DNA from: Cavia porcellus | Taxonomy: Eukaryota > Chordata > Mammalia > Rodentia > Caviidae | Reading direction: 5' to 3' | DNA: 64,000 nt | Assembly (NCBI RefSeq): GCF_034190915.1 | Contig: NW_026947544.1 | Location: 558,001 to 622,000 of the forward strand | In this document: positions 47,090 through 57,800 of the stretch, piece by piece | Position numbering within the stretch: the stretch's first letter is position 1 | How the letters are laid out: each line of letters starts with the position of its first letter | The notes under the pieces: model-generated | Told to the model about the DNA's origin: nothing | The model's input: the letters and a program-made list of their open reading frames with translations, nothing else | Databases searched by the model: none | Made by a program: the position numbers and the translations under genes

Positions 47090-47778
47090 TCATCTTTTTG
47101 ACTGAGATATAATCCACATTCCCTACAATTCACTACTTAAGGATATACACAGTTCAGTGATTTTTGTGCATCTAAAGGTTGTGCAATTCTCATTACTGTT
47201 TAATCATATAGTATTTTCACCAGTCATAGAAGAAACCCTGTAACAATTGAGCTGTTCACCACTGCCCTCACTCAGGTCCTAAAATTGCAAACTACCTTTC
47301 TGCCTTTCTGGACTTGTGTCTTTCTGCTCCTGTGGATTTGCCATCATACAGTGCATGGCCTGTTTGTGTTTCTTTTTTTGTTCCACTTAACATTGGGTTT
47401 TTCAAGGTCCATCCATGTAATAGAATAAAGCAGGCTTTCTTTCCTTTTGATTGCTGTATAATATCCCATAATATGAGTGGGCTACATTTTGCTTACCTAC
47501 TTATCAGTTGAATATTGGGATTATTTCCATTTTTGAGTATTATGAATGCACAGCTCCAAATATTCCTATCCAAGTTGTACTGTAATCTTAAATTACCAGG
47601 CCTCTTGAATGGATATGTAGAAGGGATATGGTTGGGTCCCATGGTAAACTCGTTTTTGATGAAACACCAAGGTCTAATCAATGGGTCTGCATCAATTTAC
47701 ATTCCCACCAGCAGTGGGCTCTGTTTATTTCCACATTGTTCCCAGCTCTTGGTCTTCCTTGCTTTGACATTTATCAGT
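47090..47778 (-). mobile_element. Ancient L1 (L1M-like), minus strand
   Basis: ACACAGTTCAGTGATTTTTG (~47148) is the complement of an old L1 3' UTR motif, and 47380-47770 (CCATCCATGTAATAG..., TTTACATTCCCACCAGCAG) is the complement of the ORF2 end. Interrupted or truncated at ~47778, where a younger + strand L1 begins. Confidence 0.8.
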
Positions 47779-47790
47779 GAGAAAAAAAAA

Positions 47791-49980
47791 TAATCTAAAT
47801 GGGTCAAAGATCTGAATATTAAAACAGAAACACTAAATCTATTGGAAGACAATTTGGGTAGAAACCTTGAAGCCATAGGAGTAGGTAGAGAATTCATGAA
47901 CAGGACTCATACCACACAGAAAATACTTCTCAGAATCAATAACTAGGACCACTTCTTATTGAAAAGTTTCTGCATGTCAAAAGAAATCCCCAGCATAGTG
48001 AAAAGAAAACCCACAAACTGGGAAAAGATTTTAGTGAATTCTCTCTCAGACAACGGACTCTTGTCTAAAACATATAAAGAATTAAAAAAACTCAGACCCC
48101 CAAAATGCAAAGATACAATCCAAAAATGGGCATCTGAGATGAATATGCACTTCTCAGATGAAGAAATACAAATGGCAAATAAATACATGAAAAAATGTTC
48201 ATCATCATTGGTCATTAGAGAAATGCAAATTAAAACCACACTGAGATACCGTCTCACTCCTGAAAGAATGGCCAGGATCAGAAAACCGACAACAAATGCT
48301 GGAGAGGCTGTGGGGAAAAAGGAACTCTCCTGCACTGTTGGTGGGAGTGTAGACTGGTACAGCCTTTGTGGAGATCTGTCTGGAGATTTCTCAAAAAGTT
48401 GGACTGGAAATCCCATTTATTCCAGCTATTCCACTTCTAGGCATATTCCCAGAAGAACTGAAAGCATCATACCACAGTGATATATGTGCACCTATGTTTA
48501 TAGCAGCACAATTTGTAAACGCCAGATCTTGGAAACAACCCAAGTGCCCATCAACTGAGGAATGGATAAAAAAGTTGTGGTATTTCTATACAATGGAGTA
48601 TTATTCAGCTATAAAGAAGGATCACATTGAGATATTTATCAATAAATGGGTGCAGCTTGAGACCATACTCATTAGTGAAATAAATCAATCTCGCATGTGT
48701 GAATACCGAATACTTTCCCTAATGTAAATAATGATTCAAATATATAAAAATATGTGGTAATCATGATTCCCCATTAGGTGGCCTTGAAGCCTTATAAAGT
48801 TTTCACTCATTAATTAGAAAGGCTTTATTCTGGGCTTCTTGATATGAAAATATTTGAAGCTAGAGTATATGAAGTTTTATCCAAATATTTCAAGGAAAAA
48901 GACACTATGGTAACTACTATTAAGTCAGGTTATAAGGTGGTGAAGTACTAGGTTGTTGAAACAGTCATGCTGTGACCTCTATTGTTATATTGTTATGTCC
49001 TGTTTTATCTCAATCTCCCCCTTATTGTTTCAAAAAAATTATTTAGTCATTTCTTATGTTTGTCTTAATTAAAGAAAAAATTCAAAAAAATTAGGATATA
49101 TAAATAGTAACTCTTTTCGATTTCCTATTAACTTGTTTTGAAGTCCTGTAGTACTCCCACGATCTTGTTTTGACTGATTAGACTCTGTTCCATTCTATAT
49201 GGTAGTATCAAGTTTGAAGACATAGGCAACTACTTTGAAGACAATAAGATTCACTAAGATACCCATTCTGGTTTGACTATTGTCTTCTTTGGAAGTCCTG
49301 TAATGTTTACAATGCCTAAGTTTTATTGGTCTTGTTCTCTACTGTTTTGTCCAACTTTATAATATCTAATGAGATAGACAATTCTTTTTAAGGAAACAAG
49401 GGACAACGTTGATAACCATTGTTGATAAACTTGTACTCTGTTCTACATCATGTGCTATGTCTATCCTTGGTATTGACTGACAGCTTTGCTTTGCCATATT
49501 TGACTGTATTCTTCCCCCCCCCCAAAAAAAAGTAATAAGCACTAAGGAGTAATGAAATCCAAAGTGTGTGAATTTTGTTGTAAAAAAGAGAGGGAAAAAA
49601 AAAAAAGAAAAAGAGCTCTAATGGATACAACAGCAAGTGTGTTTAGGGGTGTTAAATAGCTGACTGTATCAATGTTTTTGGATCATTGAACACAGCTGTT
49701 TGCAGTCTACCTGTTTGAATGTCCACCTTGTATTCTTTGATACTGTGATTTGAGGAACTATTTTCAAGATGATAATATGTAATATACTAACAGGTGATTT
49801 CTTACTGTTATGTTTTTTTTGTTGGTTTGTTTTGGTTTTTTGTTTTTTTTTTTTGTTTTGTTTTTTTTTTTTTTTTTTTTTTGTAGTTCTGTATTACGTG
49901 TACCCTTACACTGCTTTGGTTTGTTTTGTGTTTTTCTCTTTTTCCTCTTAAATAAAATAAATAAATAAATAAATAAATAA
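47791..49980 (+). mobile_element. L1 LINE, 5'-truncated, with first 3' UTR copy
   Basis: Starts abruptly in ORF2 (AATGGGTCAAAGATCTGAAT) and reaches an ORF2 stop at 48725-48727. The 3' UTR (48731-49935) ends with an expanded T tract (49845-49883), a TGTAGTTCTGTATTACGTG block and an A-rich (AAAT)n tail (49950-49980). Best-preserved L1 in the window. A second UTR copy follows at once. Confidence 0.92.
47959..48727 (+). pseudogene. L1 ORF2 C-terminal remnant with one frameshift
   Basis: Two overlapping open frames (47959-48480 and 48368-48727) together span the last ~255 codons of ORF2; a frame change between ~48368 and 48480 separates them. Visible blocks: [33 protein letters not shown], and MEYYSAIKKD close to the stop, as in other mammalian ORF2 proteins. 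The endonuclease and reverse transcriptase domains are absent, so it is non-functional. Confidence 0.9.
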
Positions 49981-51048
49981 TGATTCAAATATATAAAAAT
50001 ATGTGGTAATCATGATTCCCCATTATGTGGCCTTAAAGCCTTCTACAGTTTTCACTTATTAATTGGAAAGGCTTTATTCTGGGCTTCTTGATATGGAAAT
50101 ATTTGAAGCTATACTATATGAAGTTTTATTCAAAAAGTTCAAGGAAAAAGACAGACACTATGGTAAGTACTATTAAGTTGGGTTATTTGGTGGTGAAGCT
50201 CTAGGTTGCTGAAACAGTTATGCTTTGACCTGTATTGCTATATTGTTATGTCCTGTTTTATCTCAATCTCTCCCTTATTCATTAAAAATTATTTAGTTTT
50301 TATGGTTTGTTTTTAATTAAGGGGAAAATTTTTAAAAATTAGCAGAATATATAATAGTAACTTTTTTGATTTCCTATTAACTTGTTTTGAAGTCCTGTAA
50401 TACTCCCACTATCTTGTTTTGACTGATTAGACTCTGTTCCATTCTGTATGATAGTATCAAATTTGAGGGTATAGGCAACTATTTGAAGGCAATAAGATTC
50501 ACTAAGATGCCCATTCTGGTTTGACTATTTTCTCCTTTGGAAGTTCTGTAATGTTTACAATGCTTAAGTTTTATTGGTCTTGTTCTTTACTGTTTTGGTC
50601 AACTTTATAATATCTAATGAGATAGTCAATTCTTTTTAAAGAAACTAGAGACATTATGGTAACCATTATTGATAACCTTGTGTTCTGTTTTTACATCATG
50701 TGCTATGTCTGTCCTTGGTTTTGACTGACAGCTTTGTTTTGCCATATTTGACTTTATTCCTTCACCCCAAAAAGAAGTAAGAACCAAGGAGTAATAAAAC
50801 CCAAAATGTGTAAATTTTGTTGTAAAAAAGAGAAGGAAAGAAAGTGCTCTAAAAGATACAACAGCAAGTGTGTTTAGGGGTGGTAAATAGCTGACCATAT
50901 TAATGTTTTTGGTTTGATCATTGAACACAACTATTTGCAGTCTCACTGTTTGAATGTCCACTTTGTATGCTTTGATACTGTGACTTGAGCAACTACCTCT
51001 AAGATGATAATATGTAATCTATTAACTGGTGATTTCTTACTGTTTTTT

Positions 51049-51084
<36 letters not shown>

Positions 51085-51190
51085 TAGTTCTGTATTACTT
51101 GAACCCTTACACCACTTTGGTTTTTTTGTTTTGTTTTGTTTTGTCTTTTTTTCCCTTTAAATAAAGTTTTAAAAAAAGAAAAAAAATCAT
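49981..51190 (+). mobile_element. Second, tandem copy of the L1 3' UTR
   Basis: Begins TGATTCAAATATATAAAAAT, the same bases that begin the UTR at 48732, and follows the first copy's order to a T tract (51050-51083), a TGTAGTTCTGTATTACTTG block and an A-rich end near 51190. No ORF2 sequence precedes it. It shares ~148 bp internal repeats (~50369, ~50519, ~50667). Confidence 0.92.
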
Positions 51191-51934
51191 GCCTATCCCG
51201 TGAAAGATACATGACAAAAATCAAGTTTGACTTTCAGATTTTAATGGGGCAAAAAATCCTAAGAACTGTGGCAAATTCAAAGAATCCAGGCAGTTTTCAT
51301 CAGAAGAAAAGTATAAAACTAGCACTTGGCAGTGTCAGTTGGGTATTACACAGCTATACTTCAAGACACCCTTTAGAAGGGAATGGCTAGGAGAAAATGA
51401 AACACAGTTTAGATGATGGTACAGGTGTAAAGCCGAATGGGATGTCCTATGAAATGGAATTTCAGAAACATCATGCCAATGCGATCCATCACAGTGATGT
51501 CACTGGAATTTAAGGCTGCTTCACCTTCTGTTGATTGTGATCACAGAAGGTGGCCTTCTACTAACTCAGTGGAGAGAGCATGTATGTCCAACTATCACCA
51601 TGGGATGGCATTTTGTATTCATCCAAGCATGGTTCATCGCTGGGCATAATGACCAGAAGAAGGAAGAAGGGGCAAGGAGTAGTTGAGAAGGAATGTGGTC
51701 CTCTCAGGGAATGGAAAGAGTTCCTGAGAGGGAGTCTGGTGTGGGAGGGAGAATGACAAGCACAGTAGGAGGTAGGCTGCTGGTGTGCAAGAGGCAGGGC
51801 AGCTTGCTTTGTGCTGAACACCTAATTTCCTTCTGGAAGCCTGCTACTTCATTCCCCAATAGGCCAATATGCCTATGTGATTCTTCCATAACAAAAAGTC
51901 CAGGTGCTGAGCTTCCCTGGCACTCCCTGTCCCA
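51191..51934. other. Single-copy DNA, no gene recognised
   Basis: No repeat recognised. Frames of 70-98 codons overlap on both strands without a domain. Confidence 0.5.
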
Positions 51935-52395
51935 GTAAACTAATGTGATCACTGTTGTACCCCAAATGAGACCTTGAGATGTTGTCCAAAAAACAGGCAA
52001 GACATTTTTAAAGGAAAAAGAAACACTTTATTTAAGCAGGCATGAGCAGCACAGTACCATTGGAATTTGCAAAATTGTGCAACTAGGTTAGATTTTAAAG
52101 ATAAAAACCACAAAGCAAGTCTGGTAGTGGATAAGGGTCGAGAAGGCTTTTGTTCTCTTATTGGCTTGGTGCAGAGCTCTTTGTTTAATCAGTTGCCTTT
52201 ATGGGAAATTTTGCAGCTGGTGGTCAGCTAGTTCCTCTTTTGGCTAATTCCAGGAAAAACTATCCTTCACAGTGGGGGACAAAGGTTGAGTCAGAGTAGG
52301 CAGCTTGCAGCTGACTGATTCTGGAACAATTGTCCACAAAGGGGGACAAAGGTAAGGACAGAATACAAGGTTACCAAGGTAATGACGCATACAGA
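51935..52395 (-). mobile_element. Probable LTR, minus strand, with internal duplication
   Basis: AAACACTTTATTTAAGC (~52021) reads as the complement of a polyadenylation region. GGGGGACAAAGGT occurs twice (52274 and 52341) within similar surroundings, an internal direct repeat of ~67 bp spacing. LTR-like from composition and signal order; ends and family are not resolved. Confidence 0.45.
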
Positions 52396-52521
52396 ACAGA
52401 ATATTGGCTTTTTTTTTTTTTTAGTTACAATATAAGAATCACACAGACCTATGTGGATCCACACAAAACAAACACAGAACTTCTCCCTTTTGTCTCTAAG
52501 GGGCAGAGGAAACTTCCTTCA

Positions 52522-52616
52522 AAGGCCTGGGATACAGATCAGTGGCATAAGAACCTGCCTGGCAAATGCAAGGTCCTAAGTTTGATTCCCAGTATCAAAA
52601 AAAAAAAAAAAAAGTT
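52522..52616 (+). mobile_element. ID-like SINE with A tail
   Basis: GGCCTGGGATACAGATCAGT (A-box region), GTTTGATTCCCAGTATC (B box) and an A run at 52598-52613. More diverged than the 29911 type. Confidence 0.8.
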
Positions 52617-52669
52617 GTGAATTTAGGAGCGACTATCCAATTGTTAATTAATCAATCCTAAAATCTGGC

Positions 52670-52750
52670 TTAGGACTGGAGATATAGCTCGGTGGCAGAA
52701 TGCTAACTTATGTGAGACTCTAGGGTGGATCACCAGCACCACAAAAAGGA
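52670..52750 (+). mobile_element. ID-like SINE, older subtype
   Basis: GACTGGAGATATAGCTCGGT (A box) and GGTGGATCACCAGCACCAC end: tRNA-derived SINE, diverged, with a short A-rich end. Confidence 0.72.
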
Positions 52751-52849
52751 TATATTAAATATAAAAACATGTGGCTTACATTCAGAAAGCAAAAGACATA
52801 TTCCAACCAAATGACTTCAAAGCAGTTTCTAAATTATGCTATGGTCCAA

Positions 52850-55260
52850 AGTCTTTGAACAATCAAAACATTTATGCCAAAAAGAATTGAGTTTTTTGAG
52901 GAATCTCCATTGTGATTTCCATAATGACTGTACTAATTTACATTCCCACCAACAGTGAAAAAAGAATCCTTTTCCCCACATCCTTGCCAGCATTTACTGT
53001 CTTTTGTGTTTTTGATTAGGGTATTTCTGACTGGGGTGGGATCATATGTGTAGTTTTAATTTGAATTTCTCTTGTAGCTAAATGTAGAAATTGCTTTTTT
53101 TCTTATACATGTTGGCCATTTGTCCTTTTTTTAACAAATGTCTATTAAACTCTTTTGCCCACTCATTGATTATACAATTTGATTCTTTGGTGTTAAGATT
53201 TTTGGGTTCTTTATGTGTCCTAGATATTAAGCCTCTGTTGGAAGAGTAGCTGGCACAGATTTTCTCTCATTTTAGAGGCTGCTCCTTCACTCTATTGGTT
53301 GTTTTCTGGATGTTGTTGGTTTTCACTATTTTTTTCCTATCCCACTGGATTCAGATTTGAGAACTCTTTGCCTATGTCTATGGTTTCCCCTATGTTTTCT
53401 TTGCAGTTTCAATGTTTCAGGTGTTTTACTTGGATCTTTGATCTATTTTGGATGATGTTAATACAGGGTGAGCCATAGGGGTCCAGTTTCAGTCTCTACA
53501 AGTAGATATCCAATTTTCCCAGCAGCACTCATTAAAGAGGCTGTCTTTTGTTCAGTGCATGTTTTTGGCTCCTTCCTCCAGAATCAGGTGTTTGTAATTG
53601 TGTGAGTTTGGTTTTGTGTCTGTGTTCTCTCCCAGTAGTCTACATGTCTATTTTGTGCCAAAACCATACTCTTTGTTACTACAGCTTTGTTGTATAATTT
53701 GAAATTTTGTATTTTGTCATCTCCAACCTTGTTCTGGTTGCTTAGGATTGTGTTGGCTATTCAGGGTTTCCATATGGATTCTGGTTCTGTGAAAAATGGC
53801 AAGCATTAGTACTTTTGTAACAGAAAATGGCAGGCAGTTTATTTTGGTTTGTTATTTGCTCAGGTAATAATAGTTCCAGTTCCAATTCCAGTTGCTTCTG
53901 GTGTGTTAGGAAACAGGTGGTCACTGTGATGCACAGCTGCTGTCTATTATATACATTGTATAATTAAATAAATAACCAATTGAAAAGCCCTCTGCCCCCA
54001 TACTTCTTGTTTACTCCATAAGCCCTAGATCACCAGACATCAGGGCTTGATATTTTGGAAATAATCACAATCAGTGCCTGTCAATGTCAATAAATCTGCC
54101 TCCAAATCCTGGGTGTTATTTTGGTGTCTCTGCTTGCCATCCCATTTTGACAAGAATTGCATTGAACCTGTAGTTTTATTTTGATAGTATGTCAATTTTA
54201 ATCATAGTAATTCTGCCAACCCATGAGAAAAAGAGATATTTATGTATTCTAGCGTCTTTTTCAATTATTTTCTTCAGTGTTATAAGCTTTTCACTGTGTA
54301 AATCGTTCACCTCCTTGGCTAAATCCCTAGGTACTCTACACATTATGAAGCTATTGGAAATGATATTTTTTCCCAATTTATTTCTCAGCCAGCCCATTAT
54401 TGGTGTATAGAAAAGCTATCAACTTTTTAACATTCATTTTATATCCTGCTACATTGCTGAATCCAGTTATCAGTTCTAAACATCTTTTGGTAGAATCTGT
54501 AGGTCTTCTAAATCTAAAATCTTATAATTTGCATACAAGGATAATTAGACTTCTTCCTTTCCTATTTGTATACCTATTATGGCTTTTTCTTCCCTAGTTG
54601 TTCTAGACAAAACTTAAAGTGCTCTATTATATAGGAGGGAGAAGCATAAGTGAGCATTTCCTTGCCTTGTTCCATATTTTAGAGGAACTATTTTCAGTTG
54701 TCTTTCATTCTGAATGATGTTGGCTATGGGTCTGTCATACATGAACTTTTCTACATTGAGCAGTAATCCTTCAAACCTAGTTTTTGGGGGAATTTTATGA
54801 TGAAAAGATGTTGAATTTTGTCAAAGGCTTTTGGTATATCAATTGAAATGACCAGGTGATTTTTATGCTCTATTCATTTTCTGTGGTGTGTTACATTGCC
54901 TGATTTAAGATAAACCATCCTTGCACCACTTGGTAGGCACCTGAAGAAAAATTCAGCATAAAACAAGGATACCTGCATACTCATGTTCATTGTGACACAA
55001 TTTACAATACCCAAGGTATGGAGCCTGCCTAGCTACCATCAACCAATCAATGAAGAAAATGTATAATAATACTTAGTCATAAAAAAAGAATGAAAGTTTG
55101 TAATTTTTCAGAAAATAAATGGATCTAGAGATCATCATGTTGTTCCAAAGAAACCAGACTAAGAAAAACAAACATCACATTTTCCCTAAAAAGTGGAATC
55201 TAAAAACAATGACAAGAAAGTAGAACACAGACTATTGTTGCACAAAGGGGAAGGGGAAGG
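52850..55260. mobile_element. L1 with 5' inversion (twin-priming structure)
   Basis: 52870-54930 is antisense ORF2, running from near the C-terminus back to the reverse transcriptase region (GCTACATTGCTGAATCC is the complement of a typical ORF2 block). 54945-55250 is sense and begins just downstream in ORF2 (ATACCTGCATACTCATGTTC), going on to the end of the element and a GTGGAATCTAAAAACAATG-type block. This [inverted 5' part][direct 3' part] order is what twin priming produces. An LTR interrupts the antisense part. Confidence 0.8.
53816..54144 (+). mobile_element. Solo LTR, 329 bp, inside the twin-primed L1
   Basis: Begins TGTAACAGAAAATGG and ends GCCATCCCA. AATAAATCTGCC near 54091 is a polyadenylation signal followed by a ~50-bp U5. 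L1 sequence (GTTCTGTGAAAAATGGC ... TTTTGACAAGAATTGC) is continuous once it is removed. CTTT/TTTT flanks may be a 4-bp target duplication. Confidence 0.75.
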
Positions 55261-56859
55261 AGGAGTGATGTTAGGATGAGTAATAGAGGAATGAATACGA
55301 ACAAACTACACCATACACAATGAAACCCCCACCCTGAAGTGTGAAACATGGAGGTTGGGTAGGGTAAAAGAGAAGATCAAGAAAATGGTTAAAGTATGCT
55401 ACATGCTTGGACAAATCTATCAAAAGGAAGTTTACTAATCTATACAACTAATATGCAAAAATAAAAATGTGAGAGAGGCCAAAATTTATTTTAAGGAATT
55501 GAGGTTTAAAAATCTGAATTTCTCCTTGCTATGTGACTCACTTCCCCATTTGTATCCAATTTATTATGTTATACCTGAGCAATTAATCTTACTGGTTGAC
55601 CATAGTTCCCGTTCCAGCTCATGCCCTCCTGCCTTGTGAGTTTCCATTTTTCCCCACTTTAGACCCACCTCACTTTGTGGTTTTGCTCTATAATAGTCCC
55701 TAGAAAAGACAGTCTTTGGCTACCTACATAGAACCCATTCTGTCTCTTAGTCAGAGTTTTCTTTCTCTCAATAAATATATTCTGCTCTAAAAAAATCTGA
55801 ATTACTTATTTACCTATAATGTTTTTATCTTCTTAATAGGGTGATACTAAGATTTTTATTTTACCTTTTCTGTTGAGTTCAGCATAAAGTATATTCCTTG
55901 TTGCTAGAAAACCAGATCGCAGCACACTATTAGATAATGACTTGTTAGAATAAGAAAAACAGTCAACAATATTATTTTGCTGACATTCAAAAAAATGCTC
56001 CCTCATTTCCCTTAGTATTTTTCCAAACTGGGTAATAAGTTTTAGGCAAGTCTACTGCCCGTGACGCATTATTCCTTTGAATTGATTAATTTAGGAAAGT
56101 GATGTTCTGTTGTCTTCAAGCCTCGGGGAAACTCTGACTTTCTACAAATCTGAAAATGTCACCTTCCAGCTAGAAGAAAAGTGTCCCTGAATGTATTTGA
56201 ATGGTTTCCAGAATTAGCCTTTGGACTAAAATTGACCATCTTTCATATTTTAGGAAGATCATTTGTATATTTTTGAAGTTGCATGATAAAACAATCTCTA
56301 AAACCTCTGAAAAAACCCTATGTCTACTGTCATTTTTTCCCCCAGACTTTATGTGTGCTCTCAATTCTAAATAAAAACTGAAAATTTTGGCCAATACCAA
56401 ATGTGCTCAGGCAACAAAATCTTCAAAAACGATTTGTACACAATCATCAACAAGGTCAAATTCACTTGCTTTCAGAATTCAGATGTCAGCTGTAGAAAAA
56501 CGTCTGTGTTTCTCATGCTAAATATATGAATTCAATCTAACCAACACATGGTTGTTTTGTGAAATTGATGGACTAAGTACGAGGAATGGCCCAGGGAAAG
56601 CTCCAAAAACATGTACAAAGGTCTATTGAGACTTTGTTCTGCAAAAGATGCTTTGCTTTTGTCAGATTCTCAAAGGGTATAAAGATTCCCAGTCATTCCT
56701 GACAACTTCACAGAGGTAAAGAATAATTGACCAGGAAATGGGTGGATAGAATCCTCTGGTGGTATGCGGCAAGTATCTCACTACTGTCTGTCTGACCAAC
56801 TTCTCCCAGTTCCCAAATCTATCCCAATCAGTGATTATACAACTCATGGCAACAATGAG
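55261..56859. other. Single-copy or decayed DNA
   Basis: No gene recognised. 55500-55795 has LTR-like composition ending with CTCAATAAATATATTCTGCT, but neither end could be placed, so I do not call it an LTR. Confidence 0.45.
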
Positions 56860-57270
56860 GGCTGGCATTTCCAAAGACAGTCATCCTGTCTGTGAAGAAG
56901 ACAGAGACAGGCAGTTTTGGAGGATGGCTGTGTACATCTTGTCAATGGTGGTGGATTTCCTCCTGACTTGCTTTTGAAATCCAAAGCAACTACTTTGAAG
57001 ATAAGAGTGCACTGTTTTTTTTTTTTTCCACTGTTTTGTTTTGTTCTCATTTATTGTTGTTTTATGCAATGTCATGTTTTTCTTGGTTTTATTCTATTTT
57101 GTTTTGTATGATTTTGCTATGTCTGATGGTATGAATAGCTACTGTGAAGACATCAAGATTTATTATGGTAGTCATTGTTGATTTCCTATTGAGCTGGTTT
57201 GAAGTTCTGTACCACTTTCAGTGCTGTTTTGATTGGCTTTATTTTGCTTTGTTCTGTTGCGCATTATTCT
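56860..57270 (+). mobile_element. L1 3' UTR fragment, plus strand
   Basis: GTTGATTTCCTATTGAGCTG (57177) and GATGGTATGAATAGCTACTG (57125) match the UTR sub-repeats at 50369 and in the L1 at 1-2235. It has no poly(A) tail and abuts a minus-strand UTR. Confidence 0.78.
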
Positions 57271-57800
57271 CTTTATTTTTATTTTTTTTAATTTTTTTAT
57301 TTAAGGAGAAAAAGGAAAAAACAGAAAAAGGATACAAGTAATATAAAATTTAAAAATAAACTGTAAGAAATCACTAGTTAATAGATTACATATTCTCATC
57401 TTAGAAATACTTTTTCAAGTTACAAATTTGAAACACATAAAGTGGACTTTAAAACAATGAGACTGCAAACAGTTTTGTTCAATGATCCAAAAAACACTCA
57501 GTAATATGGTTATCTATCTTATACACTTAAACATATATGCAGTTATAACCGTTAGAGTACTTTCTTTTCTTTTCTTTTGTAGAATGACAATTACACATTT
57601 TGGGTTTTATTACTCCCACAGTTCTTATTATTTTTTTTTTGAAGAGAATAAAACCAAATGTGACACATCAGAACAGAGTCAGTCAAATCAAAAGGATGGA
57701 CATAATAGATAATGTAAAAACAAAATATAAGGTGATCAACAATGGTTACCATACTGCCTCTTGCTATTTTAAGAAGAATTGGCAGTTATAATAAAATTGA
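57271..57800 (-). mobile_element. L1 3' UTR with poly(A) end, minus strand
   Basis: The T-rich 57270-57300 is the complement of the poly(A) end; AGGATACAAGTAATATAAAA is the complement of the terminal UTR block found at ~2163 and ~51090. The T tract expanded at 49845 and 51050 is short here (an older state). Confidence 0.82.
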
